A stretch of DNA of 64,000 nucleotides from Myxococcales bacterium (GCA_016712525.1 JADJQX010000001.1:1860001-1924000), one strand, 5' to 3'. Positions 24,378-34,961 are shown, counted from the stretch's first letter. Numbers and translations are program-made. Notes: generated by a model not told the origin, from the sequence alone.

Positions 24378-27020
24378 CTACCGCTGCCCCGAGGCGGACA
24401 CGCGCACCGAGCGCGGGGTCCCCTCGGCGTCGCTGCCTTCGATCACGAGAGCGTCGGCACCTTGGTAGTCGCGGCGCTTCGTGCGGATGCGCGCGAGGAA
24501 ACCGGGGAGGTGCTTCTCGACGAACCTCGGATCGTTGCTCGGCGCGAGCGTGACCTGCCACTCGTAGAAGCGCGCGCCCTTGGCCCCGATGGTCACGTCG
24601 CTCACGGCCGCGCACCGGTAGTAGTGATTCAGCGTGGCTCGGACGCATCGTGCCCAGGCGTCGCGGTCGCCGCGGTCCTTGTCGCTCGGCTCGATGCGCG
24701 CGCCGAAGTCGGGGTGAGGGCCGTGGAGCGGAGTGCGGTTCCTTCGGAAGTTCTCCTCGCTCACGCCCTTGTCGCTGTTGCAGCGTTTGCACAAGGTCTG
24801 GAGGTTCGCGAGATCGTTCCCTCCGCCGTGGTACACGGACTGGATATGGTCGACTTGAAGCCACTTCTTGTCGGTCGAGCCGCAGGATAGGCAAGTCCAG
24901 CCGTCACGTTGCTTCACGGCGAGCTTCACGTCCTCCGAGGGCTCCGGGAGAGGGTATCGCTCGGTGGGTTCGCTGACCGAAGCGCCGTGCGCCGACGGCT
25001 GGCCCCCTGTCGTCTCGTCGTTCTCGAGGCGGCGCGAGCGGAGCTCGAACTGATCACGGAAGGCCTCGAGCGTGCCGTAGATGGCCCTCCAGTAGCGGTC
25101 GACGCGATCGAACTCGTTGCGCACGAAGCCCGGGATCTCGCGGCGGCCGATGTTGCGCTCGAACGCTATCCGCGCCAGGGCGTCGAGGTCGTGGTGCCAG
25201 CGCTCGCCGAACGGGAAGAAGGTCGGCAGGTCCCCGAGGGACTGGGCGACGTGCCTGACGAGCTGGAACACGTCGTGCGTGAGGTCGCCGCCCATGCGGT
25301 CTTTCGTGGCGAGGCCGGCCTCGGCGCAGAGGGCCTCGATCGTGGCTCGCGTGGCCTCGAACGTCACGAGCGGGTCGACGAACGCCTTGAGATCGCGCTT
25401 CGCGAGGCCTTCGACGAGCGCGGCGAGCTTCTCTTGCTCGGCCTCGTACACCAAGACGAGGCGCTCCACCTGCTCGATGTCGCCGTCGGCGTCGACCTGG
25501 GTGTCGAAGCGCACGTGGTACCACCCCACGGGGACCGTCTCGAGGAACGTCACGGGCTGCGCGTGGGCGGGCTGGTACATCTGGGCCGCGAGCTTGCGCA
25601 GAAGATCGATCGACACGAGGTGGAGCGGGACGCGCTCCCGCGAGGGCGCCTTCGTGTCGGACGTGGGGCCTTCGTCGAGGCGAAATTCGGCCCAATTGAT
25701 GAGGCCGCGCCAGTCGTCGATGAACGAGACGACGTACGCCTTCTCGGTGCCGCCGAACTTCGGGCCACGAAGGGCCCGGCCCACCATTTGGGTCATGAGG
25801 ACGCGGCTCGTCGTTTGCCGCGTGAGGAACACGCTCTGCACGTCGGGGACGTCCGTGCCCTCGGTGAGCATGCGCACGTTGACGAGGACATCGAGCTTGC
25901 CCTCTTTGAAGGCGCGAATCGCCTTCGTATTGTCGTCCGCGGTGCGGCGGTTGCGGGCGTCGACGGTGGCGAGCTTGGCGTCGACGTGGGAATACACCAC
26001 GTCGGCGCGGACGCCATGGCGGAGGAGGGCCGTGCGTAGGTAGTCGCACTGGGTCCAACGGTCGGCGAAGATGAGGGTCTTGCCGTACTTCTCTCGGTTC
26101 TTGACGTACGTGTCGACGATCACGTCGTTGCGGGCCTGGTTCTCGGCGAGCCACGCGACGATATCTTCTGGGATATCGGAGTACGTGCCGAGCCACCGTT
26201 CGAGCTTGCGCTCGTCGACCTCGGGGGCCACGTGCGTCTTGCACTCTTCGATGATGGGCTTCGCGAGGATCTGCGCGGCCATGAGGCTCTGCGCGGTCAC
26301 TTGGTGAAGGATGCCCTGCGGGAAGAGCCGGCCGAGCCACCCTTTGCGGAGCTTGTTCTCGTAGATGGGCGTCGCCGTGAGGCCGAGCACACGAAGGCCC
26401 TTGATGCGCTCGCGCAGCGCCTCGACGAAGCTCGCGTAGGTGGGGGCGGGTGCGTGGTGGGCCTCGTCGAACACGACGAAGAGCTTGTCGCCGGCCGCCT
26501 CGACGAAGGCGAAGAGCGCCGCGTGATCGTCGCGAAAGCCCCCGGAGATCGTCTGAAGGGAGGCGATGAGCACGTCGTCCTCGGCGGAGACCGACGCGAG
26601 CTTGGCGTGCCCGGGCATGCCCGAGACGACGCGCACGCGTAGGGTCTCCTTGGGCTCGCGCACCATGGCCACCTCGACGGGGCGGTCGATCGCGCCCATG
26701 GGGCCGAACGTCTCGAGGGCTTGCTCGAGCAGGTGGTGCGAGTGGGCGAGCCAGAGCACCTTGTACCCTTCGGAGAGCGGCCATTCGCACAAGAAGCGCA
26801 CGGCGGTGAACGTCTTGCCGCCGCCCGTCGGGAGCACCACGAGGCCGCCCCTGCCCTCGGGAGGGGAGGGCCGGTCGAACCAGGCTTTGAGCTTTTTGAG
26901 CGTCTCGACCTGATGGGCCTGAGCCTCCCTCACGGAGGCGCGGTGCATGCGGGCCTTGGCGAGATCGTACTCCCGCACGAAGGGGTTGAGGGGGGCGGGA
27001 CCTGCGTTGGAGTGGCTCAT
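24378..27020 (-). CDS. SF2 helicase fused to an HNH nuclease
   Basis: The 880-residue protein opens with a DEAD/DEAH-type SF2 helicase: VLPTGGGKTFTAVRF, LWLAHSHHLLEQAL, VVFDEAHHAP, LGLTATPI, then LVNVRMLTEGTDVPDV and TQMVGRALRGPKFGG. After a middle helical domain (residues about 470-680) comes an HNH zinc-nuclease module, CLSCGSTDKKWLQVDHIQ, YHGGGNDLANLQTLCKRC and NSDKG. DEAH helicases fused to nucleases typically track along and cut invading DNA. It lies between a HEPN gene and the Septu pair in one minus-strand array, which supports a defence role. The 41-bp gap to the upstream gene suggests co-transcription. Confidence 0.85.
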   Translation of the reverse strand: MSHSNAGPAPLNPFVREYDLAKARMHRASVREAQAHQVETLKKLKAWFDRPSPPEGRGGLVVLPTGGGKTFTAVRFLCEWPLSEGYKVLWLAHSHHLLEQALETFGPMGAIDRPVEVAMVREPKETLRVRVVSGMPGHAKLASVSAEDDVLIASLQTISGGFRDDHAALFAFVEAAGDKLFVVFDEAHHAPAPTYASFVEALRERIKGLRVLGLTATPIYENKLRKGWLGRLFPQGILHQVTAQSLMAAQILAKPIIEECKTHVAPEVDERKLERWLGTYSDIPEDIVAWLAENQARNDVIVDTYVKNREKYGKTLIFADRWTQCDYLRTALLRHGVRADVVYSHVDAKLATVDARNRRTADDNTKAIRAFKEGKLDVLVNVRMLTEGTDVPDVQSVFLTRQTTSRVLMTQMVGRALRGPKFGGTEKAYVVSFIDDWRGLINWAEFRLDEGPTSDTKAPSRERVPLHLVSIDLLRKLAAQMYQPAHAQPVTFLETVPVGWYHVRFDTQVDADGDIEQVERLVLVYEAEQEKLAALVEGLAKRDLKAFVDPLVTFEATRATIEALCAEAGLATKDRMGGDLTHDVFQLVRHVAQSLGDLPTFFPFGERWHHDLDALARIAFERNIGRREIPGFVRNEFDRVDRYWRAIYGTLEAFRDQFELRSRRLENDETTGGQPSAHGASVSEPTERYPLPEPSEDVKLAVKQRDGWTCLSCGSTDKKWLQVDHIQSVYHGGGNDLANLQTLCKRCNSDKGVSEENFRRNRTPLHGPHPDFGARIEPSDKDRGDRDAWARCVRATLNHYYRCAAVSDVTIGAKGARFYEWQVTLAPSNDPRFVEKHLPGFLARIRTKRRDYQGADALVIEGSDAEGTPRSVRVSASGQR

Positions 27021-27061
27021 CGTAGGGATAGACGCGCGGGGTGGCGGGCTTCTGACGAAGC

Positions 27062-28135
27062 TCAGGTGGGAAGGAGCTCTTTGTGCTCGGCGAGCCCGAC
27101 GAACGAGGCAAGCTTCACGGCTTGTTTCGGGCGAAGCGCGAGGGTGCGGCAGAAAAAGAGCTGAACCTGCTCGGTCACGGCGTCCTCGACGCAGAAGATG
27201 CCGGGGGCGAGGCGAAGGGGGGCCTCACCCGGGAGCTCCAGGTACGCCCACCCCTTCGTCATGCGGTGGCTCGTCTCGGTGTGCCGCACACGAAAGCTGG
27301 GCGACTCGCCGTGCAGCACCCGCAGGCGGTAGCGGTAGGCTTTGGTCTCTCCCGCCTCGGTGCTGGCGACGCACACGAGCTCCCCCTTGAAGAGTGGGCC
27401 CATGGCGCTACGCAGGGCCTTCTCGGTGGCTACGAGCGCGGGCTCGACGGCCGTGTACGAGGCTTGAGGGGCGTTCGACGCGTGGTGGAGCTTGTTGCGG
27501 ATCTGAACCGCCTCGACGAGGCCTTGAAAGAGAGCCTTGTCGTCGAGCAAATTCGCACCGACCTCGGCGACGGCGGCATGGGCGGCAGGCCGAAGGGCCG
27601 AGAGCCTTCGCGCGAGCTCGACCCACGTGCCGAAGGAGATGGGGGGACCGGGGGCCGTGTCGTTCGAGACGAAGGGCCCGAGGATGGTGTGGCACGCCGC
27701 CGCCGCGTCACCCTCGGGCTCGCGGAGCGCCGCGAGCTGGGCGAACACGATGTAGGCACACGCGCGCTCGAGCGCGTCGAGGCGGGAGAGCACCCGCTTG
27801 GCCTCGGACTGGCTGGCGATGAGCTTGTCGGCGACGACGAACGGGTGCGGGAGCTCCGGGGTCGCGACCGGAGGGGGCGGAAGAGGCGGGGGGGCCGGCG
27901 GAGCGTGGCGCAGCGTGATGGTGAGAGTGTCGTTCGGGAACGCCTTCTCGAGCGCAGGTGTGCAGACGAGCCCGTGAGCCTCGAACGCCTCGTGGATGTA
28001 GGCGTTCACGCGCGTCCCCCTGCGCGCGAAGCCGAACCACGCGACGAGCTCTTGCACCGTCACGCGGGCGGTCCCGCTGGCGCGGACGGGGCCGAGGACG
28101 GAGGTTTCGAAGGCAGGGGGTACCCAGGGGGTCAT
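27062..28135 (-). CDS. Stand-alone HEPN-type predicted RNase with N-terminal wHTH-like module
   Basis: This 357-residue protein has four parts. Residues 20-75 (VTVQELVAWFGFARRGTRVN ... PNDTLTITL) resemble a winged-helix module seen in other conflict proteins. A Pro-rich linker follows. A helical domain then carries GPPISFGTWVELARRLSALR and RNKLHH (near residues 213-218), the RNxxxH signature of HEPN RNases. A beta-rich tail follows (AYRYRLRVLHGESPSFRV ... LRLAPGIFCVED). The last two parts match the C-terminus of the HsdR in the same operon. HEPN proteins usually cleave RNA as abortive toxins. The family call is mine from motif comparison, not a search. Confidence 0.6.
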   Translation of the reverse strand: MTPWVPPAFETSVLGPVRASGTARVTVQELVAWFGFARRGTRVNAYIHEAFEAHGLVCTPALEKAFPNDTLTITLRHAPPAPPPLPPPPVATPELPHPFVVADKLIASQSEAKRVLSRLDALERACAYIVFAQLAALREPEGDAAAACHTILGPFVSNDTAPGPPISFGTWVELARRLSALRPAAHAAVAEVGANLLDDKALFQGLVEAVQIRNKLHHASNAPQASYTAVEPALVATEKALRSAMGPLFKGELVCVASTEAGETKAYRYRLRVLHGESPSFRVRHTETSHRMTKGWAYLELPGEAPLRLAPGIFCVEDAVTEQVQLFFCRTLALRPKQAVKLASFVGLAEHKELLPT

Positions 28136-28150
28136 TGGGCTACGTGCTGG

Positions 28151-29301
28151 TTAGGACCCACCGTTTGCCCAGCGCTTTGCGTCTTCGCGTATCTTCGACT
28201 CATCGAAGACGATGTCGCAGGCATGAGCGAGGTCCTTGAGTGCCGCGATTTCCTCCTTGTGGAGAGTGCCGTCTACAGCCGCACACAGGCACGCTGCGCG
28301 GTAGAGCTCGGCAGCAACCTCCCGCGGTGTCCACCCAACCTCGCTCAGGTAGGCCTCGCGGTCAAAGTTAACGAGTCGCTCGACATCTTGAATCGCATCT
28401 GAATCCACGCCGAGCGCCTTCATTCGTGAAACTACGTTCTTGACGAGGAGAGCCTCCCGAACGTCGGTCTTGCGGTCCGCGTTTGTGATCATCCAGAGCG
28501 TGCGGAGAAGTAGCTTGGGGTCGTCCAAAGCAGCAACGTCGATCTGGTTCGCAGATTCTTTGATGGCGGACCTTCCACGGCATGTGGAACTTACGCGAAG
28601 CCCGATTGATCGTGTGGTTAGGTAGTTCATCCCCAAGCTGAGGGGGATTGTTACGAATGGGATTGCAAATTTGATAATGTTTCGCTGGAGAAGATGCTTT
28701 CCTATGATGGGAAACGCCCTTAGGGCAGCGAGGAGAGGGCCCTTTACGACTGTCTTGATCCCTTGCCGTGCGGCCTCGGGGGCCGCCCCCTGGACTGCGT
28801 TGCGCGCGAGCTCGCCTGCCTTGATTCCGAAGGCTGCCTTTAGGATGTCGATTAGGTCGATAGGGTCGTCGAGGTTCGGGGTGACGCCATACAGTGTCGC
28901 TATGTCGTACGCGAGGCGGAGCTGAATTTGGGTGGTGAAGAATAGGTCCATCGTGAAGCTTGCGACGGCTCCTGGGACTGTAACAGGTGACGCCCCGCCC
29001 CGCTTCCAATGGTGGCTGCGACCGCAGCGGAGTACGCCGAGGACGTCAGAAACCCCTCGATCGCCGAATAGTTGCTCGCTAGCTTGATCCGCAGATCGAC
29101 GATGCCGTCCGCTGGAATGCCGGGGTACTTTTCGCGAAAGTACCCCGCGTTCACCTTCTTGCCGTAGCTGTCGAGTGAATGGTGAAGGAGAGTATGAAAC
29201 CAGTTGCCGTCATTGACGGCATCCATTGTGATCGATTTGGCGAACTTGTGAAGTTCGTCCATGTCTTTCTTGACTGCTGCCTCGTCCTCTTTGTTGCTCA
29301 A
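28151..29301 (-). pseudogene. EcsC/TerB-like protein, interrupted by a one-base frameshift
   Basis: The gene starts at a TTG (29301) with AAGGAG 4 nt upstream. The first frame (DMDELHKFAKSITMDAVNDG ... SSAYSAAVAATIGSGAG) is open to 28900. The continuation (TVPGAVASFTMDLFFTTQIQ ... LRLAYDIATLYG) lies in another frame to 28151. Adding one G in the runs at 28993-29001 joins them smoothly as TIGSGAGASPVTVPGAVA, and the total span is one base short of a multiple of three. The middle resembles EcsC family helices, and the C-terminal 100 residues (NADRKTDVREALLVKNV, AACLCAAVDGTLHKEE) look TerB-like. The gene is lower in GC than its neighbours. Decay or sequencing error cannot be separated here. Confidence 0.65.
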
Positions 29302-29346
29302 CCCGCTCCTTGCGCGTCTTGGCCGAAAGCACCCCAATCACCCCAA

Positions 29347-32300
29347 TCACCCCACCACCACCTTGGCCCCCGAAGGCCCGCTCACCGCGGATCCCTCGAC
29401 CTTATCCCCCTTCTCCAACCCCGAAATCTTCCGGGCCACGAAGACCTCGTGGCGGGCCATTTGGGCGTCGTGGTGGGCGAAGACCAAGGGGCCCAGGTCG
29501 AAGACCTCTTCGCCGTCAAGGAGGTAGCAGAAGGTGTCTTTGAGCTTCTGGGGCAGCGTCATGCGGCGCACGGGGAACATGTCCGAGGAGCCCTCGAGCA
29601 CGCGGACGCTGAAGTGGTAGCGGTTCGGGTGGTCCATGTCCTCGAAGCGCACGGAGACCACGAGGCGCGTCTCGGTCAGGGGCGAAATCGCCTTCTTGAA
29701 GCGCTCCCAGAGCGCCGTGAGGCCCGGCTCGGCCTCGGCCACGAGCTCGCTCGTCGGCGTCACCGAGTGGGAGAAGACGTTGCGCTCCTCCACCACCTCG
29801 GTCATCACCTCGTTCATCAAGGGTGAAGGTTTGCCCTCGAGCGTCGAGAGGGCACGCACCGCGCGCACCAGGGCCGCGCTGCCCGGCGTGACCATGGCCG
29901 AGAGGCGCCACGCGAGCTCGTGCCACGCGCCCATCGAGATGGGTTTGCCGAGCACCTTCTTCAGGAGCGCGAGGGCCTTGTCCGGCATTTTGCCGCCGTT
30001 TTGCGCGGTCACGAGCGAGAGCGCGCAGCCGGCCATGAACGCGAGGGCCTTCTCGAAGGCGTCGCGGTACGTCTTCACGCGGAGGATCGCCTCGGGCTGC
30101 GTGGTCAAGAGGGCGTCGAACCTCGCGATGGGGTACGGGAACGGGCGCGCGCGGCTCGAGGGGGGAATCGAGGGGACGTCGTCGTTCGCGGGCTCGGGGC
30201 TGCTCAGGCGAATGCCGAGGCGCTTCGCTTGTTCGAGCACGTCGTCGGTGGCTTTTTGCTGGCCGTCCGGCGGGTAGCCGGTGCGCTTCAGCACCTTCTT
30301 GACCTCGATGCGCAGCTTGGCCTGCACGCTCTCTTTGCGGGTCCAGTCGATGGTGGCGTTTTCTCGCACCACCTGGGTCACCTCGCGGGCGATTTCGCAG
30401 AGCTGCACGTCGCCGAGCACCTTCACGGCGCTCTCGTTCTCGGCGAGGGCCTCGTAGAAGGCGGCTTCGTCTTTGGTGAGCTTGAGCGCGTCGCCTTGAG
30501 CGTCGGCCTCGCGCATCTTCTTGGCGAGCTCGATGAGCTCGGCGATGACCTGCGCCGCCTCGATGGTGCGGTTTTGGTACCGGCGCACCGCGTCTTCGAG
30601 CATCTCGGAGAATTTGCGCTGCTGCACCAGGCTGCGCTCCCCGCGGGCGCGCACCTCGTCGGCCAAGAGGCGCTCGAGCAGCATCGCCGCGAGGTTCTCG
30701 TTTTTCATGCCCTTGAGCTCGGAGAGGAACTCGGGGGACAGAATGGAGATATCGGGTTTGGGCAGGCCGGCGGCGTCGAACACGTCGAGCACGTCGGCCG
30801 TGACCACGGCACCCTCGACGATTTGGCGCACGGCGTGGCCTAGGTCTTGGCTCGGGGGGCGTTTGCCGCGCTCGAGCTTCACGAGGCCCACCTTCACGGC
30901 TTGGTAAAACGCGACCTCTTCGCGCACCTCTTCGCAAAACTCGTGAGGCGTGGCGAGGGCGAACGCGCGGGTCACCTTGTCGACCGCGGCGACGAAGATG
31001 TCGTACCCGTCTTTCTTGGGGGTGTCGCCCGGGGGCCGTTGGCTCGCTTCGCCCTTGGGGAGCTTCTTTTTGAGCACGTGCTCGCGCGCCGCGGCCAGGA
31101 TCTTCAGGCGATCTTCGCGGCTGGCCTCGGCGATGCGCGAGACGTCGCACCCGTGGAGGGCGTCGCGGCATACCTCGAGCTCGCGGCGCAGCACGGTGAC
31201 GGCGGCGTCTTGTTGCTCGGTGGTGTCGCCGTGGCCGCCGGCGCGGGTGTAGGTGCGCGTGGCGGCGCGCAGGGCCGCGGCGAGGCCGATGTAGTCGACC
31301 ACGAGGCCACCGGGTTTGTCTTTGAACACGCGGTTCACGCGCGCGATGGCCTGCATGAGGTTCGCCCCGGCCATGGGCTTGTCCACGTAGAGCGTGTGCA
31401 TGCACGGTACATCGAAGCCGGTGAGCCACATGTCGCGCACGATGACGAGCTTGAGCGGGTCGGCCGGGTCTTTGAAGCGCTCTTGCAGGCGGCGGCGGCC
31501 CTCTTTGCTACGAACGTGCGCTTGCAGGCGTGGCTCGTCCGAGGCCTTCCCCGTCATGACCACCTTGATGGCGCCGGCGTCGTCCTCGCGGTCGTGCCAT
31601 TCGGGCCGGAGCGCGACGATGGCCTCGTAGAGCTGCGCGCAGATGCGGCGGCTCATGCACACGACGAGCGCTTTGCCCTCGAGGTCGCGCGAGCGCCGCT
31701 CGAAGTGGGTGACGATGTCGTTCGCGACGAGGGCGACCCGCTTCTCGGTGCCGACCAAGGCCTCGATGGTGGCCCACTCGCTCTTCAGCGCCTCGGCCTT
31801 CGCGTCTTCTTCGTCTTCGGTGAGCTCGTCGAACTGCTCGTCGACGTGGGGTTTTTCGGTCTCGGGCAGGTCGAGCTTGGCGAGGCGGTTCTCGTACGTG
31901 ATGGGCACGACGGCCTGGTCTTCGACGGCGCGGCGCATGTCGTACACCGAGAGGGTGTCGCCGAAGACCTGGGTGGTGCTCTTGTCCTCGAGCTCGATGG
32001 GCGTGCCCGTGAACCCGATGAACGACGCGTTCGGCAGCGCGTCGCGCATGTGTTTGGCGAAGCCGTACGCAAACGCGCCCGATTTGGTATCGAGCTTTCC
32101 CTTGAAGCCGTATTGGCTACGGTGCGCCTCGTCGGCGATGACGACGATGTTGCGGCGCTCGGAGAGGGTAGGGTGCCGCTCCCCCTCGGCGGGGGAGAAA
32201 CTTTTGAATCGTGGTAAAGAAGATGCCCCCCGAAGCCACCTTGAGCATGGCGCGCAGGGCCTCGCGGCTCTCGGCGTTCTTGGGCGGTTGGCGGAGCAGG

Positions 32301-33364
32301 GCCTGCGAGAGGGCGAACGTGCCGAAGAGCTGATCGTCGAGGTCGTTGCGGTCGGTCAGCACCACGAGGGTGGGGTTTTGCATGGCGCGCGAGAGCACGA
32401 GCTTGCGCGCGTAGAACACCATGCTGAGGCTCTTGCCCGAGCCTTGGGTGTGCCAAATCACCCCGATGCGGCGATCGCCCCCTGCGGCCGAGGCGCGCTC
32501 GGTCTCGAGCACCGCGCGGCGCACGGCGTGAAACTGGTGGTACCCGGCGATCTTCTTGACCACCCTGTCGCGCTCGGCCTCGAACGTGACGAAGTTCTGC
32601 ACGTAGTCGCAGAAGCGGGCCTTCTCGAACACGCCGAGCACGAGCACCTTGAGCGGATCGGCGTCGTTCGGCTCGTCGCCCTCGCCGGCGATGGTGCGCC
32701 ACTTGGCGTAGCGCGAGTCGTCGGCGGTGAGCGAGCCGATGCGCGCCTGCACCCCGTCGCCCGCGACGAGCACCACGTTCGGCCCAAAGAGCTGCGGGAC
32801 CTCGGCCTTGTACGTGTGAAGCTGCTGAATGGCGTCCCACACGTCTTGGGTCGACTCGGGGCCTTTGAGCTCGAGCACGGCGAGCGGCAGCCCGTTCACG
32901 TACACCACGAGATCGGGAATGCGCGTGGGCAAGCTCGCCTGGCGCACGGTGGCCACCTCGAGCTGCGAGGCGACCACGTAGTCGTTCTCTTCCGGATCGT
33001 CGAAGTCGAGCACACGCAGGCGCACGCCCATGACACCGCCCCCGTCGCTCGCGGGGCGGGCCACGTCGACCTCGATGCCGTCCACGAGCAGGCGATGAAA
33101 CGCCTGATTTCGCAGCACCAGGGTGGGCGCCTCGGTGCGGAGGAGCACACGGAGCCCCTCAGCGAGGGCCTCTTCGCTCGCCTCGGGGTTCAGCCGGCGC
33201 AGCGCTTCACGAAGGCGCCCAAGAAGAAACACGTCCGAAGCGCTCGCCCGTTCGTCGTACACGCTGCCAGGTGCGGTGTGGGCGCTCGGGAGGTGCTCGT
33301 ACCCGAGCGAGCCGAACCACCCGAGGCACGCGTCTTCGAGGTCTTTCTCCGAGGCGAAGACCAT
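29347..33364 (-). pseudogene. hsdR: Type I restriction subunit HsdR with C-terminal HEPN domain, split by a one-base frameshift
   Basis: Two open segments (33364-32117 and 32049-29347 in the next frame) together make one HsdR of about 1338 residues. The first has the nuclease motif DLVVYVNGLPLAVLELKGP and Walker A HTQGSGKSLSM. After the break come ADEAHRSQYG, FTGTPIE, WLTGFDVPCMHTLYVDKP and ARVNRVFKD. One extra base in the G5 run at 32191-32195 explains the break; removing it restores KFLPAEGERHPTLSERRNIV. The last 250 residues are not standard HsdR: KPISMGAWHELAWRLSAM and RNVFSH match the HEPN protein at 27062-28135. HsdR is the ATP-driven translocase and nuclease of the complex. As written, only truncated products are made. 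Confidence 0.88.
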
Positions 33365-33367
33365 GGG

Positions 33368-34714
33368 TCAGAGCGCTTTCTCGACGAGGCGCATGGCCTC
33401 GGGGACACGAAGGGAGCCCGAGAGGAGCTGGGGGAGAAGGGCGTCGCGAAGGGCGGCGATGGTCTGGCTGTTCTTTCGAACCGACAGCGAGCGTGCTGCA
33501 AGGGAAGCCAAGGCAGCGCCTCCAGATTGGAGCGTCTTGCCCGACGGAAGTGCCACAATCGCACGGGTCAGATGACCTCGCTGAATATGCCCCATGGTCG
33601 TCGCCTTGTCGGCAGCGATCTGACGGAAGTCCGCCAGATGATGGAGTAACCATCCATGGTAGAACCACGGGGGTGTCGTCTTGGAAGTTACCTTGAACAG
33701 ATGCTGATTTAGCGCCCCCTCGCCGCCGCACCAGACTGCGACCTCCAAGGTGCCAGACCAGGAAAAGAGCAGGTCTCCATCTTTGACGACGTATTGCATG
33801 GGCACACTGCGACTTGCGCGGTCTGCTCCATCTACTGCCCCCTTGCGCAGCTGTGCAATCTTGATCACAGGCAGAGACGGCTCGCCCGGAGCGGCCGGGA
33901 ACTTTTGGAGCGCGAGTCCGTTGAGGAAGTCGGCGATAGTGTCGAGTGGAACCGCTTTCCACCCCCGCGGGATCTTCCCCATCTCCGAGTCCTCGAAGTC
34001 GTCGGGGAAGAGGGCGGCGGTCTCGGCGTCCATGCCTTCCGGCTTGCGGCCCGCCTTCTTGGCGTGGACCGGGTCGAAGTCCACGAACCACGACTTGAAG
34101 AGCGCCCGCGCCATGGCCTCGAGCGTCTCGTTCGTGCGCCGGTTCAGCTCGATCTTGTCGTCGAGGGTGCCCAGGATGTGCGCGATGGCCCGCTGCTCGT
34201 CCGGCGGCGGCAAGGTCAGCAGGAACGACTGCTGATCGGTAAGACTGACATAGTCGGCAGCCATCGAGCCGTGTGTCTTTACCGCGCTGAGATTCGCCTG
34301 GAAGTCGGCTCCCTTTAGCAGGTAGTAGAGAAATCGCGAATCTATTCGGGCGGGGTTCAGCGATCGCCAGTAGCAGACCTGTGGGGCAAAAACCACGTTG
34401 GGTTGGTCTTTGCGTATGAACCCGACTCGTCCGACCGTGCCCTTGGTAATGAACGCCACATCGCCCGTGGCAGAGAGCTTCGCCCGAATTCTGTCGGTGA
34501 ATTCTTCTCGAACGTGGTCAACAACGTTGGTGTCAATTTCACCATCGGTGCCGATGTCCCCGCCGCGCACGAATGGTGTACCGCTTTTCCCGAGCTCAGC
34601 ATTGGTGACTCGATAGCCGTCGTTCAGAGCGAGCAAGCCTTCGCTGACGAGCTCACGCACGCGGGCTGTCCGCCAGTGCCCGCTTTTCGTGGAGGATGGC
34701 TGTTTAGCGCCCAT
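33368..34714 (-). CDS. hsdS: Type I restriction specificity subunit HsdS
   Basis: The ATG at 34714 overlaps the stop of the duplicated hsdM tail (TATGGGCGCTAA), giving 448 residues. It has the two-half HsdS layout: a first target recognition domain, the conserved spacer LPPPDEQRAIAHILGTLDDK followed by RTNETLEAMARALFKSWFV, then a second recognition domain and a C-terminal helix (ALRDALLPQLLSGSLRV). It sets the DNA sequence recognised by the methylase and nuclease. The recognition domains have visibly lower GC than the helical spacers, as expected for exchangeable domains. The hsdR start follows after 3 nt. Confidence 0.93.
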   Translation of the reverse strand: MGAKQPSSTKSGHWRTARVRELVSEGLLALNDGYRVTNAELGKSGTPFVRGGDIGTDGEIDTNVVDHVREEFTDRIRAKLSATGDVAFITKGTVGRVGFIRKDQPNVVFAPQVCYWRSLNPARIDSRFLYYLLKGADFQANLSAVKTHGSMAADYVSLTDQQSFLLTLPPPDEQRAIAHILGTLDDKIELNRRTNETLEAMARALFKSWFVDFDPVHAKKAGRKPEGMDAETAALFPDDFEDSEMGKIPRGWKAVPLDTIADFLNGLALQKFPAAPGEPSLPVIKIAQLRKGAVDGADRASRSVPMQYVVKDGDLLFSWSGTLEVAVWCGGEGALNQHLFKVTSKTTPPWFYHGWLLHHLADFRQIAADKATTMGHIQRGHLTRAIVALPSGKTLQSGGAALASLAARSLSVRKNSQTIAALRDALLPQLLSGSLRVPEAMRLVEKAL

Positions 34715-34934
34715 ACCCAAGCCCCCTCAAGTTCTTCCGAATCTCCGCGTCCAGCTTCGCTCCCTCCGCGAGCTGGGCCTCGAGCTGGGCCGTGAGGCGC
34801 TTCATCTTCGCCTCGAAGGGCTCGCCGTCTTCTTCCACCTCTTCGGCGCCCACGTAGCGGCCCGGGGTGAGCACGAAGTCGTGGCTCGCGATCTCGGCCA
34901 GGGTGGCGCTCTTGCAGAAGCCGGCCACGTCTCC
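34704..34934. repeat. Direct repeat of the hsdM 3' end, copy 1
   Basis: About 230 bp repeated at 35547-35777 with only a handful of mismatches, nearly all near the stop codon. The two copies bracket the ORF6N gene. Confidence 0.9.
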
Positions 34935-34961
34935 TCGTGGAGTGGCGTCCCACGCGTTCAT
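34704..34961 (-). CDS. Duplicated HsdM C-terminal tail (85 aa ORF)
   Basis: The last 74 residues (VAGFCKSATLAEIASHDFVL ... IRKNLRGLGYGR) are nearly identical to the C-terminus of the full HsdM at 35547. The first 11 residues (MNAWDATPRGD) are new. Its ATG overlaps the ORF6N stop (ATGA) and its stop overlaps the hsdS start, so it is translationally coupled on both sides. In type I enzymes the HsdM tail contacts HsdS, so the product could modulate assembly. It could equally be an inert scar of insertion. Confidence 0.75.
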   Translation of the reverse strand: MNAWDATPRGDVAGFCKSATLAEIASHDFVLTPGRYVGAEEVEEDGEPFEAKMKRLTAQLEAQLAEGAKLDAEIRKNLRGLGYGR

